A DNA stretch of 11,392 nucleotides from Ferrithrix thermotolerans DSM 19514 (GTDB taxonomy: Bacteria; Actinomycetota; Acidimicrobiia; Acidimicrobiales; Ilumatobacteraceae): assembly GCA_945878705.1 (NCBI GenBank), contig CAMCUE010000017.1:1-11392 (forward strand). The letters run 5' to 3'. The translations under genes were made by a program, and so were the position numbers. Positions 6,630-11,392 of this stretch are shown here, in pieces. The notes beneath the pieces are model-generated. The model was not told the origin of the DNA and did not search any database. It saw only the letters and a list, made by a program, of their open reading frames with translations. The number at the start of each line of letters is the position of its first letter. Positions within the stretch are counted from its first letter, which is position 1.

Positions 6630-7700
6630 ATGGCATATCAAGCTGAGTACATCTGGATTGACGGCGTCGAGCCAACACCAACTTTGCGATCAAAAACAAA
6701 GATCATTGAAAACAATTCGAAGGCACTTCCAATTTGGGGATTCGATGGTTCTTCAACAAATCAAGCAACAGGTGAAGCATCTGACTGCATCCTTAATCCA
6801 GTTTTCAGTTGCAAGGATCCCATTCGTGGTGGAAAAAATATTCTCGTGATGTGTGAAGTATTAGTTGCCTCAACTGGCAAGCCTCATCCGACAAACTCGC
6901 GAGCAGCATGTGCCGTTGTTACAAAAAAATATGCGGCCGAAAAAATGATCTATGGAATCGAACAGGAATACACAATGATGCGACTTAACGGTCGTCCACT
7001 TGGTTTTCCAGAACTTTCTGGTGAACCAGAGCCACAAGGTCCTTACTACTGTGGCGTAGGCGCAGGCCGAGTAATGGGTCGAGACATAGTAGAGATTCAC
7101 ACAGAGATGTGTCTTGAGGCAGGTCTACATATTTCAGGAACTAACGCCGAAGTTATGCCTGGTCAATGGGAGTTTCAAATCGGTCCAGTTGATGCACTGC
7201 GAGTGAGTGATGAACTTTACGTTGCTCGTTGGCTGTTGCATCGGATAGCCGAAGATTACGACGTAGTTATTTCGCTTGATGCAAAACCACAACATGGAGA
7301 CTGGAACGGCGCAGGTTGCCACACCAACTTCTCAACAAAAGATATGCGGTCAAACTACAAAGCAATTGACGAGGCATGTCAAGCACTCGGAACGAGAATC
7401 AACGAGCATGTCAGCAACTATGGTCACGATATTGAAAGCCGATTGACTGGCAAACACGAAACTGCGCCGTACAACAAGTTCACATATGGTGTCTCAAACC
7501 GAGGTGCTTCTGTGCGAATTCCGTGGCAGGTTGCTCGTGACAAAAAAGGTTATGCGGAAGACCGTCGACCGAATGCAAATATGGATCCGTATATCGTCAC
7601 ACAATTAATTCTTGAAACAGTGTGTGGAAACCCAAAGATAATTAAGACTGGTAAGACCGCACCTAAGAAGCCTGCGAAGAAAAACGCTCGAAAGAAATAA
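6630..7700 (+). CDS. glnII: Glutamine synthetase type II (eukaryotic-type GlnII)
   Basis: This enzyme makes glutamine from glutamate, ammonia and ATP in the cytoplasm and belongs to the GSII family shared by eukaryotes and some bacteria such as Streptomyces, Frankia and rhizobia. Seen here: the opening AEYIWIDG, WGFDGSST (36-42), the metal-ligand block YGIEQEYT with E111 and E113, NAEVMPGQWEFQIGP (172-186), the ATP-site HETAPYNKFTYGVSNRGASVRIP (276-298) and DPYIVTQLILETVCG near the end. GSII is not subject to GlnE adenylylation, so control is likely by transcription. The start at 6630 gives 356 residues. The last ~17 residues (340-356) form a Lys-rich tail (KKPAKK.ARKK) that I do not recall from other GlnII proteins, which usually end near residue 340. 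It diverges from nadE and is followed by a type I synthetase and a GlnR-like regulator. Confidence 0.95.
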   Translation: MAYQAEYIWIDGVEPTPTLRSKTKIIENNSKALPIWGFDGSSTNQATGEASDCILNPVFSCKDPIRGGKNILVMCEVLVASTGKPHPTNSRAACAVVTKKYAAEKMIYGIEQEYTMMRLNGRPLGFPELSGEPEPQGPYYCGVGAGRVMGRDIVEIHTEMCLEAGLHISGTNAEVMPGQWEFQIGPVDALRVSDELYVARWLLHRIAEDYDVVISLDAKPQHGDWNGAGCHTNFSTKDMRSNYKAIDEACQALGTRINEHVSNYGHDIESRLTGKHETAPYNKFTYGVSNRGASVRIPWQVARDKKGYAEDRRPNANMDPYIVTQLILETVCGNPKIIKTGKTAPKKPAKKNARKK

Positions 7701-7705
7701 TTATT

Positions 7706-7747
7706 CTGCCGTCGTTACCCGAGTAATTCTCGCAGTAACGACGGCAG
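7706..7747. terminator. Perfect 13-bp hairpin between the two glutamine synthetase genes
   Basis: CTGCCGTCGTTAC (7706-7718) and GTAACGACGGCAG (7735-7747) are perfect inverted copies around a 16-base loop, and CGAG/CTCG inside the loop (7720-7723, 7729-7732) can extend the stem. It lies five bases after the glnII stop. No T-run follows, as in many actinobacterial I-shaped terminators. It also abuts the candidate -10 at 7750-7755, so it could instead be an operator or a processing site. Confidence 0.6.
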
Positions 7748-7749
7748 AC

Positions 7750-7755
7750 TATATT
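7750..7755 (+). promoter_or_regulatory. Candidate -10 for the type I glutamine synthetase
   Basis: TATATT (five of six to TATAAT) would start transcription near 7762, giving a ~23-nt leader before ATG 7785. The -35 region would fall in the hairpin, and no good -35 is visible. Confidence 0.3.
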
Positions 7756-7784
7756 CATGCTTTCTAAGCGAAACTGGTGCTGAG

Positions 7785-9122
7785 ATGATTGAACAGCAGC
7801 GTGATTATGTATTGCGAACTGTTGAAGAACGTGGCATTCGTTTGGTTCGCCTGTGGTTCACAGACGTTCTTGGAAATTTAAAAAGTTTTGCGATCAGTCC
7901 GGCCGAAATGGAGAATGCACTCAACGACGGCATGATTTTTGACGGCTCGGCGATTGATGGCTTTAGTCGTGTGCAAGAAAGTGATGTGCTTGCACTTCCA
8001 GATGCCAACACATTTGAAGTTCTTCCTTGGGTTGACCCAAAAGGTGCAGAGGCTCGAGTGTTTTGTGACGTCGCGAAATTAGATGGCACACCGTTTGATG
8101 GGGACCCGCGCCAAGTTTTACGGCGCAACTTGAACAATGCGCGCGAACTTGGCTACCAGTTCTATGTCGCACCAGACATTGAATATTTCTATTTTGATCC
8201 TCCGGCAGTTGATTCACGACCTGTTCCACTTGACGAAGGTGGCTTCTTCGATTTAACAAGCACCGACATCACGAGTTCGCTACGCAAAGAAACAATTCGC
8301 ACATTAGAAACAATGAGTATCCCAGTTGAGTACAGCTTTCACGAAGACGCCCCTAGTCAACATGAAATCGATCTGCGCCACACCGATGCATTGACAATGG
8401 CAGACAGTGTGATGACTTTTCGTTTGGTCGTCAAAGAAATCGCTGCGCTCCACAATGTGCATGCAACTTTCATGCCTAAGCCACTTGAAGGTGTTCAAGG
8501 TTCTGGGATGCACTTGCACTTGAGTCTGTTCAAAGATGAGCAGAATGCATTTCATGATGCCGATGATCCATACAACTTGTCGCAAACAGCAAAACAATTC
8601 ATGGCTGGACTGCTGCGTCATGCCGCAGAAATAACAGCGATAACAAATCAGACCGTGAATAGTTACAAACGACTTGTGCCAGGTTTTGAAGCACCCGTAC
8701 ATATTTCGTGGGCGCGAAATAACCGCAGCGGTTTAATTCGCGTTCCGATTCAAAAGCGCAACAGCGAGAATGCAACTCGAATTGAATATCGTTCACCTGA
8801 CCCAGCGTGCAACCCTTATCTCGCATTCTCGGTGATCCTTGCTGCTGGCTTGCGCGGAATAAAAGAAGGTTACGAACTTCCACAAGAAGCAGACGCCAAT
8901 CTTTTTGAAATGGGCGATGACATGTTGGCGAAACTTGGCATAGAACAACTTCCTCAGTCAATGTCTGATGCATTGCGCGTAATGGAGCGCTCAGAACTTG
9001 TTGCCGATGCACTTGGAGATCACATCTTTGAATGGTTCTTAAGAAATAAGCGTGCAGAGTGGCGCGGTTACAAAACGCACATCAGTCAGTACGAACTAAA
9101 TCGCTATCTGCGCTCACTTTGA
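7785..9122 (+). CDS. glnA2: Glutamine synthetase type I, GlnA2-like (non-adenylylated form)
   Basis: This is a 445-residue type I enzyme, normally a cytoplasmic dodecamer, close in length and wording to the mycobacterial GlnA2 branch (EERGIRLVRLWFTDVLG at 14-30; RNKRAEW near the C-terminus). Catalytic features are the D53-G-S loop, metal ligands E133, E187 and E194, H243 in GSGMH, substrate arginines R296, R314 and R319, and E334/R336 in RIEYRSPDP. The loop that carries the adenylylated Tyr in GlnA1 reads NLFEM here, with F374 at that position, so GlnE-type adenylylation is not expected. GlnA2-like enzymes can be true glutamine synthetases or act in gamma-glutamylation of amines; the local context favours glutamine. 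The ATG at 7785 has only a weak GAG before it. The regulator gene follows after seven bases, so they are probably co-transcribed. Confidence 0.93.
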   Translation: MIEQQRDYVLRTVEERGIRLVRLWFTDVLGNLKSFAISPAEMENALNDGMIFDGSAIDGFSRVQESDVLALPDANTFEVLPWVDPKGAEARVFCDVAKLDGTPFDGDPRQVLRRNLNNARELGYQFYVAPDIEYFYFDPPAVDSRPVPLDEGGFFDLTSTDITSSLRKETIRTLETMSIPVEYSFHEDAPSQHEIDLRHTDALTMADSVMTFRLVVKEIAALHNVHATFMPKPLEGVQGSGMHLHLSLFKDEQNAFHDADDPYNLSQTAKQFMAGLLRHAAEITAITNQTVNSYKRLVPGFEAPVHISWARNNRSGLIRVPIQKRNSENATRIEYRSPDPACNPYLAFSVILAAGLRGIKEGYELPQEADANLFEMGDDMLAKLGIEQLPQSMSDALRVMERSELVADALGDHIFEWFLRNKRAEWRGYKTHISQYELNRYLRSL

Positions 9123-9129
9123 GAAGAAA

Positions 9130-9822
9130 ATGACTAACGACGCGACTCGACTTCTTGCTGTATTTCCTGATCCTGCGCCGATAGACGTTGCTCGAACTTT
9201 AGACCTCTCTGGGTATTTGTGGAAGGCAGTCAAAAATAATGACGCAATTGCCCAACTTGAACCAGCAAACGGTTGGGCAGGGGCCGTCGTTGAATGCAGT
9301 GAAGATCCTGAAGCCGGATGGGCGATGTGTCGCGCGCTTCGCCGACGCGAGTTGCCGGTTACTCGAATAATTGTTCTCGTCAGTGGCGCACAACTTGCAG
9401 ATCTTGAAATGCGTGACGATCTGTTTGATGACTTTTGCCTTGCGCCGATTCATCCGCGTGAACTTGACTCGCGTCTGAGGCATCTTTTCTACACAGAGTT
9501 ATCTGTGTCGCGAGAATCGTTAATTGAATACGGCGGCCTGGTGCTCAACACCGAAACATATCAAGCAACATTTAGTGGCAACCCCCTTGACCTGACATAT
9601 ATGGAGTACGAGTTGCTCAAATTCTTGGCGCAAAACCCTGGCAAAGTTTTTAGCCGCGAGATTTTGCTATCGCGTGTTTGGGGATACGAGTATTACGGTG
9701 GTGCTCGCACGGTAGACGTTCACATTCGTCGGTTGCGTGCAAAATTAGGTGAAGAGCACGCCAATCTGATCGAAACTGTGCGCAGTGTTGGCTACAGGTT
9801 CGGGCAATCTAAGTGGAGCTAA
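9130..9822 (+). CDS. glnR: GlnR-like orphan OmpR-family regulator, degenerate receiver
   Basis: This is a 230-residue protein with a receiver-like N-terminal domain (about 7-120) and a C-terminal winged helix (about 132-224) containing LDLTYMEYELLKFLAQNPGKVF, VWGYEYYGGARTVDVHIRRLR and the ETVRSVGYRF wing. The winged helix closely resembles that of GlnR, the orphan regulator of actinobacterial nitrogen genes, and the position right after two glutamine synthetases supports this. The receiver lacks the phosphorylation set: the acidic pair is F12-P13-D14, the phospho-Asp position is E55 (VVEC), and the conserved Lys is A105 (LAPIHP). Like Streptomyces GlnR it therefore probably works without phosphotransfer, and no sensor kinase is nearby. 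The ATG has GAGAAG just upstream, seven bases after the synthetase stop. The stop overlaps that of the convergent gene by four bases. The GlnR assignment is inference from the winged helix and neighbours. Confidence 0.8.
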   Translation: MTNDATRLLAVFPDPAPIDVARTLDLSGYLWKAVKNNDAIAQLEPANGWAGAVVECSEDPEAGWAMCRALRRRELPVTRIIVLVSGAQLADLEMRDDLFDDFCLAPIHPRELDSRLRHLFYTELSVSRESLIEYGGLVLNTETYQATFSGNPLDLTYMEYELLKFLAQNPGKVFSREILLSRVWGYEYYGGARTVDVHIRRLRAKLGEEHANLIETVRSVGYRFGQSKWS

Positions 9823-10397
9823 AAAATACTGTTGAATAACGACAGAATTCCGAAAATGATGAAGAATACGCTCGCTGCGCGTTGAACCAGTTGCAATTTA
9901 ACTTTTCGTTGCAACCAGGCACCGGCCGCAACAGCAATAGCCGACACTGTGCACAACGCAGTCGCAGCACCAATCGCAACACCCAGTGAATCACCAGTTC
10001 TAACAGCAAAGCCAACTGTTGCAAGTTGAGTCAAGTCTGCAAACTCGGCTACCAAAATTGCCGAAGTCGAAATATATACGACTTGAAAAAAATTTCGTGA
10101 GACTTTTATTTCGTCTTGCTTTTCTCGTTTATCTCGGGACGAATGAAACATCAAAATACCTGATCCTAAAAACACAAAACCGACGACGGCATGAATAGGT
10201 CTTTCTGGCAATTTTGAAAGTGCTGATCCAAATAAAACTGCGACTGTGACATGAGTGCAGTAGCCAATGCTCACACCAATCCAAACCGCTAGCGGTCGGC
10301 GCATACGAGTTGAAAGCATCAAAGTTGCAAACATTGTTTTATCGGGGAGTTCAGCCAAGAAAATCGCCACAAACACCAGCACCGCATTACCCAGCAT
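9819..10397 (-). CDS. GDT1/TMEM165 (UPF0016) family cation exporter
   Basis: This 192-residue membrane protein has about six hydrophobic segments in two repeats of three, the family architecture. Members export Mn2+ (and in eukaryotes Ca2+) across membranes; bacterial relatives protect against manganese excess. The signature E-x-G-D-[KR]-[TS] appears in each half in modified form, as E16-L-P-D19-K-T21 and E118-F-A-D121-L-T123, so the acidic and Thr residues are retained but Gly is Pro and Ala. A charged loop (about 86-101, RDKREKQDE) separates the halves. ATG at 10397 is preceded at six bases by TAAAAT with no Shine-Dalgarno sequence, suggesting a leaderless message. It diverges from a metal-transporting ATPase, so a metal-homeostasis pair is plausible. 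Metal specificity is not readable from the sequence. Confidence 0.85.
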   Translation of the reverse strand: MLGNAVLVFVAIFLAELPDKTMFATLMLSTRMRRPLAVWIGVSIGYCTHVTVAVLFGSALSKLPERPIHAVVGFVFLGSGILMFHSSRDKREKQDEIKVSRNFFQVVYISTSAILVAEFADLTQLATVGFAVRTGDSLGVAIGAATALCTVSAIAVAAGAWLQRKVKLQLVQRAASVFFIIFGILSLFNSIF

Positions 10398-10403
10398 TAG
10401 GCA

Positions 10404-10409
10404 ATTTTA
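10404..10409 (-). promoter_or_regulatory. Leaderless-type -10 element for the GDT1 gene
   Basis: TAAAAT (five of six to TATAAT) is followed by six bases and then ATG 10397, with no ribosome binding site. This is the clearest of the four such arrangements in the window. A weak -35 (TTCGTA, 10427-10432) sits 17 bp upstream. Confidence 0.5.
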
Positions 10410-10447
10410 CGCGAAAACAATGGCGATACGAAAACAAATGAAGACTC

Positions 10448-10471
10448 AAAAACTGACTCAACCGAGTTTTT
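10448..10471. promoter_or_regulatory. Inverted repeat in the divergent GDT1/ATPase intergenic region
   Basis: AAAAACT (10448-10454) and AGTTTTT (10465-10471) are inverted copies around ten bases, with an inner ACTC/GAGT pair (10456-10459, 10464-10467). It lies between two divergent metal-transport genes, so an operator is possible. It matches no metal-regulator box I know (CueR, CopY and CsoR patterns are absent). It could be a chance A/T palindrome. Confidence 0.25.
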
Positions 10472-10490
10472 CTAAGCGAGACTATAAGAA

Positions 10491-11392
10491 GTGGCACCGA
10501 CTAAAACTTCAGTTACACAAGTTGATTTAAGTCTGACTGGTATGTCGTGCAATGCCTGCGCCGCCTCAATTGAAAAAGGTTTAAACAAACTCGACGGTGT
10601 AACCGCAACGGTAAATTTTGCGACAGAGTCAGCGCGCATCAAAATCGAATCAACGTCGATTGTCCCTGGCGCGTTGATTGATGCAGTCATGGCACTTGGT
10701 TATGGTGCACGCCTGCTGGCAGACACAACTCCCGAAATGCTCGAAACCGAAAATAACGATCGAGTCGCAATGTTGTTGACGCGACTGACCGCTTCAAGTC
10801 TGCTCGCACTTCCTGTTGTGTTGTTGTCAATGATCTCTGATTTAGAGTTTCGAAATTGGCAGTGGCTTGCACTTGCACTTAGCGCTCCAGTGGTGACTTG
10901 GGGTGCGTGGCCGTTTCATCGTGCTGCCCTGATGAATGCGCGTCATCGCTCAACAACAATGGACACACTAATTTCAATCGGTGTTTTTGCGTCAACAGCA
11001 TGGTCGGTTTGGGCAATTGTCTGGGGCGATGCAGTTGAAAATATTTATCGTGGTTCGGCACATTCAACGAACATGACAAGTATGACGATGAAATCTGGAG
11101 ACAGCACTCATATTTATTTAGAGGTTGCTGTTGCCGTCACTGTGTTCTTGCTCGCAGGAAGATACTTTGAGGCTCGAGCAAAAAATCGCGCAGGCGATGC
11201 ATTGCGTTCTTTGCTCGCACTCAACGCCCGCACTGCAACAGTTCTTCGTGACTCAGAAGAACACACGATTGATGCAGCCCAAGTTCGTGTTGATGATCTA
11301 TTGGTTGTGCGGCCCGGTGAAATAATTCCAGCCGATGGTGTCGTCGTTGAAGGTAATTCATCCTTAGATGTTTCAATGTTGACTGGCGAAAG
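10491..11392 (+). CDS. Heavy-metal P-type ATPase, CopA-like, partial (3' end off the right edge)
   Basis: 300 codons are visible from GTG 10491, and an in-frame TAA at 10485-10487 rules out an earlier start. Residues 11-72 form a heavy-metal-associated domain with the metal motif G17-M-S-C20-N-A-C23. Membrane helices follow, with the CopA-like stretch WPFHRAAL.NARH..TTMDTLIS and then IYLEVAVAVTVFLLAGRYFEARAK. The actuator domain follows with VRPGEIIPADG, and the window ends at T298-G299-E300, the start of TGES. The metal-selecting CPC helix, the DKTGT phosphorylation site and the ATP domain lie beyond the edge, so copper specificity is only likely. An outward loop (about 181-206) carries H191, M195, M198 and M200, which might bind copper. 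TATAAG at 10483-10488 is a possible -10, but it is too close to the GTG for a leaderless start. It diverges from the GDT1 exporter gene. Confidence 0.9.
   Translation, partial: MAPTKTSVTQVDLSLTGMSCNACAASIEKGLNKLDGVTATVNFATESARIKIESTSIVPGALIDAVMALGYGARLLADTTPEMLETENNDRVAMLLTRLTASSLLALPVVLLSMISDLEFRNWQWLALALSAPVVTWGAWPFHRAALMNARHRSTTMDTLISIGVFASTAWSVWAIVWGDAVENIYRGSAHSTNMTSMTMKSGDSTHIYLEVAVAVTVFLLAGRYFEARAKNRAGDALRSLLALNARTATVLRDSEEHTIDAAQVRVDDLLVVRPGEIIPADGVVVEGNSSLDVSMLTGE

Noticed and set aside
10267..10530. Plus-strand open frame of 87 codons over the GDT1 start
   Set aside because: It is antisense to the clear GDT1 gene, overlaps the ATPase start in another frame and resembles no protein; the same applies to the other short antisense frames in the window.
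1..11392. Defence system, CRISPR array, phage or transposon
   Set aside because: No repeat-spacer array, nuclease, transposase, integrase, attachment site or tRNA was seen; most genes here are housekeeping or metabolic.

Overview
The window looks like chromosomal DNA of an actinobacterium with moderate-to-low G+C. The evidence is an RsiG-family c-di-GMP-binding anti-sigma factor, a eukaryotic-type GlnII followed by a GlnA2-like type I glutamine synthetase, a GlnR-like OmpR-family regulator with a degenerate receiver, an actinobacterial-style GDT1 protein and a CopA-like ATPase. Several genes appear to be leaderless: a TANNNT -10 element lies 6-7 nt before an ATG or GTG with no Shine-Dalgarno sequence. 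A planktonic Acidimicrobiia-like lineage is possible, but the sequence alone cannot settle this.

Left arm (1-2950, minus strand). A compact block runs moaD-like > rsiG > two tandem paralogous glycosyltransferase-like genes. The second paralogue runs off the left edge. The two glycosyltransferase-like genes are clearly more AT-rich than the rest. The moaD-like and rsiG genes overlap by 10 bp, so the Cys-Leu codons after the diglycine lie inside the overlap.

Centre left (2986-4841). Diverging from moaD is a plus-strand pair: a histidine phosphatase followed 9 bp later by an MFS transporter. The transporter ends inside a 14-bp tandem repeat, next to a hairpin shared with the convergent nadE.

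Nitrogen block (4838-9822). nadE (glutamine-dependent NAD+ synthetase, minus) diverges from glnII (plus). Then come a GlnA2-like type I glutamine synthetase and, 7 bp later, a GlnR-like orphan regulator. A 13-bp perfect-stem hairpin separates the two synthetases. Together these genes make glutamine by two unrelated-regulation routes, consume it for NAD+, and probably control the supply by transcription: the usual adenylylation tyrosine of the type I enzyme is Phe, and the regulator has Glu at the phospho-Asp position.

Right arm (9819-11392). A GDT1/UPF0016 cation exporter (minus) converges on the regulator with a 4-bp overlap of stop codons. A CopA-like heavy-metal P-type ATPase diverges from it and is cut by the right edge just inside its TGE(S) motif.

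The points most worth following are the RsiG homologue with two motif copies exactly 100 residues apart, the GGCL-tailed MoaD-like protein translationally overlapped with it, the unassigned glycosyltransferase-like pair behind it, and the GlnII-GlnA2-GlnR cluster with a phosphosite-less regulator. No CRISPR array, tRNA, rRNA, transposase or integrase was seen.
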